A stretch of 64,000 nucleotides of DNA from Alkalibacillus silvisoli. GTDB lineage: Bacteria > Bacillota > Bacilli > Bacillales > Alkalibacillaceae. The notes beneath the pieces were generated by a model. It made no database searches. It was not told the origin of the DNA and saw only the letters and a program-made list of their open reading frames with translations. Position numbers and translations under genes: made by a program. Within the stretch, counting starts at the first letter, position 1, and every line of letters starts with the position of its first letter. The stretch spans positions 456,699-520,698 of the forward strand of contig NZ_BAAACZ010000009.1 of assembly GCF_039521975.1 (NCBI RefSeq), read 5' to 3'. Shown here in pieces: positions 24,934-34,639 of this stretch.

Positions 24934-25833
24934 TTAAACTCGAATGTTTGCTAAGAAAATGCCTAAGGTTTCTTCGTACATTTCCTCTAAGTCCGTAATG
25001 GGTAAAGGGTTTACACCTTGAGAAAGCTCTAGTGTGAATCCTGGCCTTCTAAAGTCTTGGATAAACCAATCTTTATAGCCTGCATGACTATCGACGTATT
25101 GAATAGGTCGATAACCACTCACCCGACCATATTCTTGTGCGATCTCGGCGGAAATGGGAGGCTCCAAACCTTCATACCCCCAAAAAATAATTGCACCTTG
25201 AGTGTGTAATGCTAATACCCGATCAAAGTCTTTAGCTAATGTTAAGTCATATATAGCTAAAGCTTCTGGTTCTGTTAAAGGTCCATATCCTGGAAAATCA
25301 CGGGGGGATGGATTTTTAGGTTTGCGTTGCTGTTCTAAATCCCAATTTGCTGGAAATTGGTTATTTAAGTCTACCCCTCTTATATTAGCTTTCCATTGAT
25401 CAAAATTTGTACTTTGATTATTAATACTTAACACTAAATCACGGAATGACTCATCCATAGGTAATCCGTTATTAAGTAAATCAACACCATCTGGGTTCAC
25501 CATGGGTACAAGGCTTAATGTGATCTCATTAAAATAGTGATGCATATTTTGGCCTCTGATGGGTTCGTTTGAAGATAAAGCATGTAAATAGTCGTTCATA
25601 AATCTCATTATAACGCTTGTTGTAATGGACTCATGAGCGTGAAAAGAACCATTAATATGTATGTGCTGTTCCCCGTTTCCAATAACAACTTCATATATGG
25701 GTCTACCCATAATGGAATGGCCAATGACATTCAATGCAAACTGATGATATAAAGATTCTAACCTGATTAAATCCTCTTCAAACTTTTGAAAAGTATATAG
25801 GCTATCATCTTGAATGATCCGATAATATTTCAT
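24934..25833 (-). CDS. M14-family zinc carboxypeptidase (gamma-D-glutamyl-L-diamino acid peptidase type)
   Basis: 299 residues with an M14 peptidase fold. Zinc ligands are H65-x-x-E68 in SFHAHES and the His of ALHTQG (about 215), and the general base Glu is in FTLELSQG (about 277). The sequence resembles the catalytic part of endopeptidase I, which cuts gamma-D-Glu-diaminopimelate bonds, but it lacks LysM repeats and any signal peptide. It may therefore act on imported muropeptides in the cytosol or be released in the spore mother cell (inference). Confidence 0.85.
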   Translation of the reverse strand: MKYYRIIQDDSLYTFQKFEEDLIRLESLYHQFALNVIGHSIMGRPIYEVVIGNGEQHIHINGSFHAHESITTSVIMRFMNDYLHALSSNEPIRGQNMHHYFNEITLSLVPMVNPDGVDLLNNGLPMDESFRDLVLSINNQSTNFDQWKANIRGVDLNNQFPANWDLEQQRKPKNPSPRDFPGYGPLTEPEALAIYDLTLAKDFDRVLALHTQGAIIFWGYEGLEPPISAEIAQEYGRVSGYRPIQYVDSHAGYKDWFIQDFRRPGFTLELSQGVNPLPITDLEEMYEETLGIFLANIRV

Positions 25834-25998
25834 TAGTCGTCCCCCTTACATTTTAAATGTATGTTTTTAACTTGGTGAATTTGCACAATTTATGAAAAGT
25901 CATTATAATGTTGGGTAGAATTGCTACATACACGTGGTTATTCTGTGAAATAAATGATATCATAGCAGTAAACATTATTAATGAAGGAGGGGTTTACA

Positions 25999-26235
25999 TT
26001 GGCATTCATTATTTCATCACCGTGTAAAGACGAGAAAGCAGCTGAATGTGTTGATGTATGTCCAGTTGATTGTATTGAAGAAGGTAAAGACATGTTCTAT
26101 ATAGATCCAGATATTTGTATCGATTGTGGAGCATGTGAAGCAGTATGTCCAGTAGAGGCCATATACCATGAGGACGAGCTTCCTGAAGAGGAAAATGAAT
26201 ATATTGAAATTAATAGGAAGTTCTTCCAAGAATAA
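25999..26235 (+). CDS. fer: ferredoxin (bacterial type, 4Fe-4S/3Fe-4S)
   Basis: 78 residues. Cluster ligands appear as CVDVCPVDC and CIDCGACEAVCP, the pattern of Bacillus Fer with a short acidic C-terminus. It is a soluble electron carrier, in B. subtilis serving e.g. cytochrome P450s and desaturase. I start at TTG 25999 (MAFIISSPCK), the normal family start, with GGAGGGG upstream; ATG 25981 would place the ribosome site inside the gene. Confidence 0.93.
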   Translation: MAFIISSPCKDEKAAECVDVCPVDCIEEGKDMFYIDPDICIDCGACEAVCPVEAIYHEDELPEEENEYIEINRKFFQE

Positions 26236-26244
26236 CGGATACAA

Positions 26245-26279
26245 AAGAGGCTGGATAAACGTATTCAGTCTCTTTTTTT
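26245..26279 (+). terminator. intrinsic terminator after fer
   Basis: Arms 26245-26256 and 26263-26274 pair over 12 bp (two G-T pairs) and run into TTTTT. Confidence 0.85.
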
Positions 26280-26390
26280 CACTTTTTTATAAATAACTTT
26301 TATAATAATCAAGATGAGTAAAACTAAAGGTGTTCACATATGTAGTCGATTAATTATTTTCGATAAAAATAAATCTAGGGGAAATGGGAA

Positions 26391-27443
26391 ATGTTCAATA
26401 AAAAGGATGATTATATAGAGCAAGTTTTTTCGGTTTTTCGTTGGTTAATGTTAGTGGCGATTATGGTTGTTTATTATTTCACACCAGAAAACCATGTCTT
26501 TAACATTAACCAACAAGAACTACTTTATTTAGTCGGGAGCGGAGCTTTATATAGTCTTATTATTCAAGTAGCTTTACTAAAATTGAATACCTATACAAAA
26601 GCCAAGCTCAGGTTTTCTCAAAGTGGTGTTATTTTAGATTTATTCTTTATTTCAGCACTAATACTGGTAACGGGTGGAGCCTTAAGCTTATTTACGCCAT
26701 TGTATTTTATCTGGCTATTACATGCTGCTTTAGTGTGGCGTATTAAAGGCGTACTTGTTGCTACTTTTTTCGCCTTTATAAGTTATTCAAGCATAGTCTT
26801 TTATTATGAACAGCTTTTAATTGAAGTGTTAACTTTTACCACCCATGCAATATTAATTGGTTTAGTTGGGTTATTCGCAGGGTTGTTGACTACAAGAAAG
26901 CAAGCATCTTCAATTGATCATATTAATTATAAAGATGAAGCTATGAAAGATTATATCTCAGGGTTATACAATCATCGTTCTTTTCAAAACACTTTAACGA
27001 AACTAGTTGAAAAGGATAAAGAATTTACGTTAATCAAATTGAACATTGACCATTTTAAAGAACTCAATGATCGTTATGGGTATGAAATGGGCGATCGTGT
27101 TTTAGCCATATTAGGGAGCACGATAGACTTTTGGGTTGAACCGAGAGAGGGTTACAACTTTAGGTATAATGGTGATGAATTTACCATCATACTATTCGAA
27201 AAGAATCGTAGGAAAATTGAACAGAATATTGAGCGGTGGAACAATTATTTCACAGAGCACGTACAAATGATTGATGATTTAAGTGAAGAAAAAGTGACAC
27301 TAAGTTATGGAATTTGCTCATTAATGGAATCTGATGATCGTGATGAGTTGTTAAGACGTGTTGATCGTTGTGTCCATCAGGCTAAAGCCAAAGGGAGAAA
27401 TAGAGCCGTCTTTGATGAGACGTTTAATGCAATAAAGAAATAA
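26391..27443 (+). CDS. membrane protein with degenerate GGDEF domain
   Basis: 350 residues. Five to six membrane helices fill about residues 12-170, then a GGDEF domain (about 185-345) follows. The signature loop reads RYNGDEF near residue 260, so the first Gly of GGDEF is Asn, and no RxxD inhibitory site precedes it. Substrate-site residues such as NIDHFKELNDRYG are kept. It may be a weak diguanylate cyclase or a c-di-GMP/GTP sensor. AGGGGAAATGGGAA precedes ATG 26391. It is 16 bp before dynA. Confidence 0.85.
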   Translation: MFNKKDDYIEQVFSVFRWLMLVAIMVVYYFTPENHVFNINQQELLYLVGSGALYSLIIQVALLKLNTYTKAKLRFSQSGVILDLFFISALILVTGGALSLFTPLYFIWLLHAALVWRIKGVLVATFFAFISYSSIVFYYEQLLIEVLTFTTHAILIGLVGLFAGLLTTRKQASSIDHINYKDEAMKDYISGLYNHRSFQNTLTKLVEKDKEFTLIKLNIDHFKELNDRYGYEMGDRVLAILGSTIDFWVEPREGYNFRYNGDEFTIILFEKNRRKIEQNIERWNNYFTEHVQMIDDLSEEKVTLSYGICSLMESDDRDELLRRVDRCVHQAKAKGRNRAVFDETFNAIKK

Positions 27444-27459
27444 GCTAGGGGAATGACGA

Positions 27460-30400
27460 ATGACAATAAAGGTCAAACCAAGTATTAATTTCGAAAAACT
27501 TTATGATATAACAAAGCAGTATAACTATATTGAAGAGCAAAATAAAATGATCCAGTTGTATGAAAAGTGGTCTAATAAGTCAATGGTGATTGGCTTTACT
27601 GGCCACTTTTCTGCTGGAAAATCTTCAATGATTAATGAAATTGTTGGTGAAGAGTTGTTACCATCAAGTCCCATTCCAACAAGTGCAAACATTGTTGAGA
27701 TACAAAATGGCCAAGAACAAGTGACCTACTATTTTAATAAAACAAAATTTGCTAAAGAACCTGAGGTCAATATTGATCAAATTCAAAGGTTTTCAAGAAA
27801 TGGCGAAGAAGTGGAATCCTTAACAATTGAAAAGTCGTTGCCGTTTATTCAAGATATCACTTTAATGGATACACCAGGAATAGACTCGGCTGATGATGAA
27901 GAGTTTAATCGAACGTTATCTCGTGTTCATTTAATTGATTATTTTGTTTATGTAGTTGATTATAACCATGTTCAATCAGAAGTGAACTTTTTGTTTTTAA
28001 ATGAGTTAGAGAAAAAAAGCGTCCCTTACATGATTGTTGTTAATCAAATTGATAAGCATAATTCTACTGAGATAACGATGGAATCCTATCGGCATGCATT
28101 AGTTGAAAGCTGCGATAATTGGGGTTTAAATCCTGATTTAATCCTCTATACATCACTAAAGGAATTAAATCATCCAGAAAATCAATTGCATGCGTTACAA
28201 CAACATATTGATAACCTGATTCAAAATAAGGTTGATTATGTTGAAAAGCGTGTCATGAATGAATTGAATGACATGATTACTCAGGTAGCAGAAAAGCAAT
28301 TTGGTGAATATGACCATATTTCAAAAGAACAACTAGAGCTTAATGAACAACAATACTACGATTTGAAATCACGGATCGACGTCCTAAATAAGACCATTGA
28401 TCAATTTAAAGCGTATTATTCAAAATCGATTGGAAAACTGGTTGATGAATCTTATTTAATGACATTTGAAATACGTGAAGCGGCAAAACAATACTTAGAA
28501 TCGTTACAGCCAAAGTTTAAGGTGGGTGGATTGTTTTCTAAGAAGAAAACGGCTGAGGAGAAAGAACAACGCTCCAATCAGTTTATTCATAACCTTAATG
28601 AGCGCGTTAAGACTGAAGTTAACTGGCATGTCCGCGACTTCTTAATGAAAACGATAGAGGATAATGGGGTTCAAGACCAAGATCTTAAAAAACAAGTTCA
28701 ACAGTTTGAATATGTTGTCACAGAGGAAGCATTACTAGAAAATGTAAACCCGTCAGCGGAAGTGAATGGCGATTATGTTTTACTATTTACAAATTTATTA
28801 CAAAAGTCAATCGCAAGTAATGTTAAACAGCAGCTTTCAACTCATTTAGCTAAGCTTCATGAATTGCTTCAATTAGAAGTGGACCAACAATTACCTCAAT
28901 TGAATGAACAATTATCTGAATTGGAAATGGGACTTAATCAATCTAAGCAATCAATAGATCAGTCACAAGAAATAAAACGGTTTGAGTCGACTTTTAAAAA
29001 GGCTTTAGTGGATGAGTATTCAAATAACGAAACTGTAAAAGCGGCATATCAGGATTATTTAAGCAGCTATCATCAAGTTGAAATAGAAGATGTATTATCT
29101 GAGGAAATTGTTAAAAATAGCCAAGAGGTTGAAGTAGATGATTCTTCATATCAACCAGTGTTTTCAGTTGATGAAGTGAAAAGAGATGCTGAACGAATTT
29201 TAAATAGTATAAAAGAAATTTCGATATTGGATCATTATGAACGACAGATCCGCACGAAGAATGACCAAATTAATGATATGTCATATACAGTTGCATTGTT
29301 CGGGGCTTTTAGTGCAGGTAAATCATCATTTGCAAACGCTTGGGTAGGCGATTATATTTTACCTGTCTCGCCAAACCCAACAACAGCTGCCATTAACAAG
29401 ATTTCACCAGTTAATGAACAATATCAACATGAAGATGTCGTTGTTAGCTTTAAAACAGAAAAATCAATGATCAATCAAGTTAACCAAATCATTGCACCCA
29501 TTACAGACGAAACATTCCAATCTGTTCAAGCTTTGAAGAAATTTATTCAGAAGAACATTAAAAAAATTACAGACCAATTATCTAAGATGGACGTTTCATT
29601 TGTTCAGGCGTTTTTAAATGGATTATCAGATTGTGAAAGCTTACTTGGTGACCAAAAGCAAATTACGATTCAAGACTTTCGTCAATACGTCACAGAGGAA
29701 AGCTTATCTTGTTTCGTTGAAGAGATCGTTATTTACTATGATTGTGAATTAACACGTTCTGGTGTCACATTAGTTGATACACCAGGCGCAGATTCCATTC
29801 ATGCTAGACACACGAATGTTTCTATGCATTATGTGAAGCATTCTGATGTATTAGTTTATGTCAATTATTATAATCACGCTTTTGCTCGAGCTGATCGTGA
29901 ATTCCTTAAACAGTTAGGTCGTGTGAAGGATGCATTCACAATGGATAAAATGTTTTTCGTGTTAAATGCTTCTGATTTAGCATCTAGTCGGAATGAATTA
30001 AAAATGGTTGAATCCTATTTACAAGACCAGCTTCAACAGCACGGAATTCATAATCCACAAACCTATCCAATTTCGAGTAAAAGATTAATCGAACAACCAG
30101 CATTAAAGCAAGAAGATGAACAGGCATTATCGTTTTTTGGTAGGTTTAATCACTTTATTGAACATGATGCCAAGGCAATGCTTACTTATAATTTAAAGTT
30201 AGAAGTGGATGCGCTGACATCTTTCGTTCATAAAACCGTTAATGAAATTGATCAAAATCAAGAAGAACAAGACCGCTTAATTGCACAATACAAACAAGAA
30301 CAAGAACAATTAAGACAATACATTGAATCAGTAGAACCAACAGTTTATGTAAAGCAAATCCAAAAGCAAGTTGATGAATTAACACATTATGTTCATGAAC

Positions 30401-31017
30401 GTACGAACATACAGTTGATGGATTTAATGAAAGACGTCATTAATCCAGCAACGATTACACAAAATGGTAAAAAAGGCCAAGAAGAATTACGTACAGCGTT
30501 AAAGCAATTATTTATTGACCTTAAAAAACGGGTGGAGAAGGAATATCAGTCTACTAATATTTTATTAGATTATCATTTCAATCAAGTAGGAAAATCATTT
30601 ATTGGTGATCTAAATCATTATGTGGAAAAGAATACACAATTTGATCAAGTTTATTTTGAAGAACAATCATTAGATAATGCTACCCAACCGAATTTCATGG
30701 ATGTTAATGACCAAATTGACTTAAAGGAATTAGTTTCGTTATATAAAAACAAGAAAGAATTCTTCGAGCAAAATAAAATCAAAGATCTTTTTTCACAATT
30801 AGAGAAAATCGTGGATGAGTATTTAGCTTCAGTCGTTACCCAATTTAAACATGCGTTTGAGCATCATTATGCTAATCAATTTGAACAATACCAACAAGAA
30901 GAAACATCGCGTTACTTAGAACTAGTTTATACATTGATTCATTCAAAACAATCAATTTATCAAGATGAAACACAAAAATCCAAGCTTAAACAACTTGACC
31001 AAATGTTATCCGACTAG
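27460..31017 (+). CDS. dynA: two-headed bacterial dynamin DynA
   Basis: 1185 residues, matching the about 1190-residue DynA (YpbR) of B. subtilis, which is an internal fusion of two dynamin units. The first GTPase has P-loop GHFSAGKSS (about 48-56) and DTPG at LMDTPGIDSADD. The second has GAFSAGKSS near residue 615 and DTPGADSIHA. Each head is followed by long helical stalk segments rich in Gln and Glu. DynA fuses and protects the membrane against pores and phages. ATG 27460 follows AGGGGAATG. The GGDEF gene just upstream is probably co-transcribed. Confidence 0.94.
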   Translation: MTIKVKPSINFEKLYDITKQYNYIEEQNKMIQLYEKWSNKSMVIGFTGHFSAGKSSMINEIVGEELLPSSPIPTSANIVEIQNGQEQVTYYFNKTKFAKEPEVNIDQIQRFSRNGEEVESLTIEKSLPFIQDITLMDTPGIDSADDEEFNRTLSRVHLIDYFVYVVDYNHVQSEVNFLFLNELEKKSVPYMIVVNQIDKHNSTEITMESYRHALVESCDNWGLNPDLILYTSLKELNHPENQLHALQQHIDNLIQNKVDYVEKRVMNELNDMITQVAEKQFGEYDHISKEQLELNEQQYYDLKSRIDVLNKTIDQFKAYYSKSIGKLVDESYLMTFEIREAAKQYLESLQPKFKVGGLFSKKKTAEEKEQRSNQFIHNLNERVKTEVNWHVRDFLMKTIEDNGVQDQDLKKQVQQFEYVVTEEALLENVNPSAEVNGDYVLLFTNLLQKSIASNVKQQLSTHLAKLHELLQLEVDQQLPQLNEQLSELEMGLNQSKQSIDQSQEIKRFESTFKKALVDEYSNNETVKAAYQDYLSSYHQVEIEDVLSEEIVKNSQEVEVDDSSYQPVFSVDEVKRDAERILNSIKEISILDHYERQIRTKNDQINDMSYTVALFGAFSAGKSSFANAWVGDYILPVSPNPTTAAINKISPVNEQYQHEDVVVSFKTEKSMINQVNQIIAPITDETFQSVQALKKFIQKNIKKITDQLSKMDVSFVQAFLNGLSDCESLLGDQKQITIQDFRQYVTEESLSCFVEEIVIYYDCELTRSGVTLVDTPGADSIHARHTNVSMHYVKHSDVLVYVNYYNHAFARADREFLKQLGRVKDAFTMDKMFFVLNASDLASSRNELKMVESYLQDQLQQHGIHNPQTYPISSKRLIEQPALKQEDEQALSFFGRFNHFIEHDAKAMLTYNLKLEVDALTSFVHKTVNEIDQNQEEQDRLIAQYKQEQEQLRQYIESVEPTVYVKQIQKQVDELTHYVHERTNIQLMDLMKDVINPATITQNGKKGQEELRTALKQLFIDLKKRVEKEYQSTNILLDYHFNQVGKSFIGDLNHYVEKNTQFDQVYFEEQSLDNATQPNFMDVNDQIDLKELVSLYKNKKEFFEQNKIKDLFSQLEKIVDEYLASVVTQFKHAFEHHYANQFEQYQQEETSRYLELVYTLIHSKQSIYQDETQKSKLKQLDQMLSD

Positions 31018-31136
31018 CTTCGAATTTTCATTTTTATTCGACAATTCTAACAAATTATTTTATGATAAATGTAGTACTAGTTTGATAGAGAATAAATGAT
31101 GCTAGTTTATCAAAAATGAAATTATAGGGGGAGACG

Positions 31137-33125
31137 ATGACGACTAAGCGTAAAGTAAAAGCAGAAGATCTCTTTAACATTAGCTCAGTGACTGACCCAA
31201 GGTATTCACCTAATTGTTCTGAGGCCTTATTTATTAATACTGAGTTAAACGAGCAAGATAATAAGTATGTTTCAAACTTATATCATATTGATGTGGAATC
31301 GAATCGAGTAAGCCAATGGACATTTGGTGATTCACAAGTCTCTAATCCGAGGTGGTCACCAAATGGAAAGTCAATCATTTTCTTATCAAATCGTGATGAC
31401 AAAAAGAAGCAGCTTTATATGATGTCACGCTTTGGTGGAGAAGCTAAAAAGTTAACGGATGAGGATGAAGGTGTGAGCCGTGTTGAATTCTCACCTGATG
31501 GAAAAAGGATCATCCTACAAACATCTGTTAAGGAAGACGAATTAAATAAGCCAGATCAAGATGATGATTCAGAAAGTGATAACTTGCCTAAACCGACTGT
31601 TATTAATCGAATGAAATATAAAGCGGACGGGGCAGGCGTTATTGAGAAAAAATATCAAGTTATTAAATTCCTTGAGCTTGAGAGTGAAAAAGTAGAAATC
31701 GTTAAGCAAGGGGAGCAAAACTTTATGTTTCAGACGTGGGTAAATGATACGCAAATTATTTATTCAACGGATGATTCAGATGACGATGATTTTAATTTTA
31801 ACCATGAATCATATCTATTTAACCTTAAATCTAAAACAGATTTAAAATTATTTACCGAGGAAGGTTATGCATCAGGATTCACAGTGTCTCCAAATGGTGA
31901 ACATTTATTGTTTGCACATATGGGGCGGACTTATGAAAATGCGACACATGCTGAGTTATATGCTTATCATATCTCAAGTGGCGTAACGGCTTGCTTAACA
32001 GAAGCTTTCGATGCACCAGTGGGTGATTTCCTAGTAGCTGATACGCAACAGCAGACAGTATTAAGATCTTGTAAATGGGTTAGTAATGAAGAGTTTTATT
32101 TCCCGGTATCAAATCAGGGAAATGTGGTGTTATATTATGGTCACATAGATGGTAGTTTATATCCAGCAATAAATGAACGTTTACATGTTTATGGTTTTGA
32201 CATTGATGCAGGAGAACAAAAAGCTTTACTGACTATTAGTAAACCAACTAACCCTAGTGAGCTCTATGAACTCGAATTAACGACTGGCAATTTAACACAA
32301 CTGACAGCGTTCAATGAAACGTTTATGGAAGAAGTTGAGATAGTTGAACCAGAGCCAATTAGTTATCATAGCTATGATGATTGGAAAGTTCATGGTTGGT
32401 TTATGAAGCCTGCTGGTTTTGATGAAGATGAAAATTATCCGATGGTTGTTAATATCCACGGCGGACCGCATGCATTTTACGGCAATTCATTTTTCCATGA
32501 AATGCAGTATATAGCAAGTAACGGTTATGCTGTCTTATATGTTAACCCACGTGGTAGCCATAGTTACTCTCAGGAATTTGTAGATGCTGTTCGAGGTGAT
32601 TATGGTAATGGTGATTACCAAGATATTATGAGCGGTGTCGATTACGTATTGAGGCAATATGATTGGATCGATGAAAACCGTTTAGGTGTAACGGGTGGTA
32701 GTTATGGTGGCTTTATGACCAACTGGATTGTGGGTCATACGGATCGTTTTAAAGCGGCTGTTACACAGCGTAGCATTTCAAACTGGATTAGTTTCCGTGG
32801 TGTTAGTGATATCGGCTATTACTTCAATGACTGGCAAATTAAAGCGGATTTCAATGATTTAAATAAAATGTGGAAGCATTCACCTATTGCTTATGTTGAC
32901 GAAATTAAAACACCGATTAAAATCATCCATAATGAACATGATTTCCGTTGTCCGATTGAACAAGCCGAACAACTATATGTTGCATTAAAATATCAAAAGA
33001 AGGAAACAGAATTTGTACGTTTTCCAGAGTCAGATCATAACTTGTCTCGTACAGGTAAACCAAATTTAAGAATTGAAAGATTAAATCATATCGTAAGTTG
33101 GTTTGATCAATATTTGAAGAAGTGA
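31137..33125 (+). CDS. S9 family peptidase (acylaminoacyl-peptidase/dipeptidyl peptidase-like)
   Basis: 662 residues. An N-terminal seven-bladed propeller (WD40-like/TolB-like repeats such as SNPRWSPNGKSIIFLSNRDD) is followed by an alpha/beta-hydrolase domain from about residue 415. The catalytic triad is S522 in GGSYGGF, Asp in HNEHDFRCP (about 601) and His in SDHNLSRTG (about 634). No signal peptide, hence a cytosolic oligopeptidase similar to YuxL. AGGGGGAG precedes ATG 31137. The propeller has several Asp-rich loops. Confidence 0.92.
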   Translation: MTTKRKVKAEDLFNISSVTDPRYSPNCSEALFINTELNEQDNKYVSNLYHIDVESNRVSQWTFGDSQVSNPRWSPNGKSIIFLSNRDDKKKQLYMMSRFGGEAKKLTDEDEGVSRVEFSPDGKRIILQTSVKEDELNKPDQDDDSESDNLPKPTVINRMKYKADGAGVIEKKYQVIKFLELESEKVEIVKQGEQNFMFQTWVNDTQIIYSTDDSDDDDFNFNHESYLFNLKSKTDLKLFTEEGYASGFTVSPNGEHLLFAHMGRTYENATHAELYAYHISSGVTACLTEAFDAPVGDFLVADTQQQTVLRSCKWVSNEEFYFPVSNQGNVVLYYGHIDGSLYPAINERLHVYGFDIDAGEQKALLTISKPTNPSELYELELTTGNLTQLTAFNETFMEEVEIVEPEPISYHSYDDWKVHGWFMKPAGFDEDENYPMVVNIHGGPHAFYGNSFFHEMQYIASNGYAVLYVNPRGSHSYSQEFVDAVRGDYGNGDYQDIMSGVDYVLRQYDWIDENRLGVTGGSYGGFMTNWIVGHTDRFKAAVTQRSISNWISFRGVSDIGYYFNDWQIKADFNDLNKMWKHSPIAYVDEIKTPIKIIHNEHDFRCPIEQAEQLYVALKYQKKETEFVRFPESDHNLSRTGKPNLRIERLNHIVSWFDQYLKK

Positions 33126-33202
33126 AAATAGATGGTAGGGCAAAGGAGTTTATTTATCGAAAAGTAGAAGTGAAACTACAATAAATTTGGTTCTAATTCA
33201 AA

Positions 33203-34105
33203 TGTTGGGGTGCTTTTTTAAGAGCACTCCTTATTTATGCCATTTGGATTTGTATATCCTTATATTTATGATGCAATAACACTTTTCGTCGCAGGCGATC
33301 AAACCGCCGAAAACCAAACGCTTGGCGCTTAATCACTTTCGTCTGATTATTAATCTCTTCAATGTAACCATTGTGTAAGTTATAACCAAAGCTGTTCATG
33401 ATTTCTTTTTGCCAATTCTGAAGCGTTTCAATCGCCTTCTCGAACTCGGGTATCGCTGATGTTCTTACGGTATCGTAAAAATCATATAAGTCCGTTTTAA
33501 TGGTACTTAAGGCTTCAGATCCATTTAAGATATCAATCGGCTCTCGTTTGATGGGATCTGTGATGATGGTTTGAAAGCGTTCGCCATCTGTATCCCCCTT
33601 AAAATCATCAATCGCAATGATGGAAGGAAGTTGTTGCGTTTCCTTGTTGGTGAAACGCCGAATCGTTGGGCTGTATCTTTGAACGTTTTACCATGAATCG
33701 TTTCAATCCCTATAGCTTGATTGAACTCTTGTGATTGGCGCTGATAACGATCGACAAGATCATTCGTTTCATCAAATCGTTTCCGGCAAGTAATATGGTG
33801 ACATTGATAGCTCCGTTTGCGATACCAAATCATCGTAGGGCGATTAATACTCGATTGTGTTTAATTTTTTGCCAGCGATAATCATGAACCTTTTGAGTCG
33901 ATGTTTGGCATGCAGGATACGCAATCACCTCACACGGACGTTCGACATAGATGTGATAATAGCCATTTTCGTCTCGCGTTTCAATGACGTGAAAGCTTTC
34001 CAATCCTGGTAAAGTCATGTTATGATGCATATGCACGCAGCTCCTTTGCTTTGTTTTGGTGGTATAAAACAAGGATAACAAATAAGGAGTTTGCGTGCTT
34101 TTTTT
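33203..34105 (-). mobile_element. degenerate ISL3-family insertion sequence
   Basis: The element carries a broken transposase on the minus strand. Both ends share ACTCCTTATTT in inverted orientation (33226-33236 plus; complement near 34079-34089). A direct repeat GTGCTTTTTT at 33210-33219 and 34095-34104 could be a target duplication. Alternatively the 9-bp inverted pair TGTTGGGGT 33203-33211 / 34374-34382 marks wider ends. Boundaries are uncertain. Confidence 0.7.
33235..34030 (-). pseudogene. ISL3-family transposase, frameshifted and shortened
   Basis: Pieces in order on the minus strand: MHMHHNMTLPGLESFHV with the zinc-ribbon region CEVIAYPACQTSTQKVHDYR, then a shifted frame with CRKRFDETNDLVDRYQRQ and FKDTAQRFGVSPT. 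After another shift come DGERFQTIITDPIKRE and the C-terminal NGYIEEINNQTKVIKRQAFG ending YKDIQIQMA. The reading is about 265 codons, against about 400 for intact relatives, so most of the catalytic DDE core is missing. A non-functional copy. Confidence 0.88.
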
Positions 34106-34130
34106 GTTTCAACAAACCGCTAAGTTGGTG

Positions 34131-34290
34131 TCAGGTGAGGAGTGTCGGTGGTGACGCCTGCGGGAAGAGCACGCGTCTCGAGACCCCGCAGGCCACGCTT
34201 TTCGGCCGAGGAGGCTCGAGCCGTGCCCCGGCAAAGAAAACACTGCGACAAACGACCGTAGGGAAGTTTAAGCAGATGTTGCACTTGTGC
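34131..34290. repeat. GC-rich dispersed repeat, copy 2
   Basis: GC-rich non-coding stretch with a perfect 9-bp hairpin GCCTGCGGG / CCCGCAGGC around an ACGCGTCTCGAG centre, followed by TTTTCGGCCGAGGAGGCTCG and AGCCGTGC. It shares module order and core with copy 1 at 24720-24890. Open frames on both strands here are composition artefacts. It lies directly beside the ISL3 element. Confidence 0.65.
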
Positions 34291-34454
34291 CCTTTGGGTG
34301 CAAGCATCCACCGTAAGCGGATCACCTGACGCCAACGGCCGCCATCCAAAACCTCACTCTGAATTGTGTCTCTACCCCAACAAATATTGTAAAGCCATAA
34401 ATTTGATGGGTGTTACTACTCGCTACAAGAAATATACTTCCTTAACGAAGCACA

Positions 34455-34496
34455 AAAATCCGAACGAGATCATTTAAAATGAATCGTTCGGATTTT
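34455..34496. terminator. bidirectional hairpin downstream of msrA
   Basis: A perfect 13-bp stem AAAATCCGAACGA (34455-34467) / 34484-34496, with the loop partly self-complementary. It provides U-runs on both strands and probably ends the minus-strand msrA transcript. Confidence 0.7.
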
Positions 34497-34519
34497 CTGT
34501 TATCATACTGCTAATTTGT

Positions 34520-34610
34520 AGTTTGCACCGATAAACGCTATTAGATTTTATCATCCGAACTCAAATACTTAGCTCTATATGTGAGTAGTGTGGAATAATC
34601 GGTGTAAACT
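34520..34610. repeat. 13-bp inverted repeat pair, MITE-like
   Basis: AGTTTGCACCGAT at 34520-34532 is matched by its near-perfect complement at 34598-34610 (12 of 13), enclosing 65 bp with no gene. It could be a tiny transposon relic or a long-range RNA stem at the end of the msrA transcript. Confidence 0.4.
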
Positions 34611-34639
34611 GCTGTCACAATTGAAGAGGGGCATTTTTA

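Noticed and set aside
34051..34349. Three overlapping open frames in the GC-rich repeat
   Set aside because: GC-rich DNA in an AT-rich genome lacks stop codons by chance. The frames have no ribosome site and protein-unlike composition.
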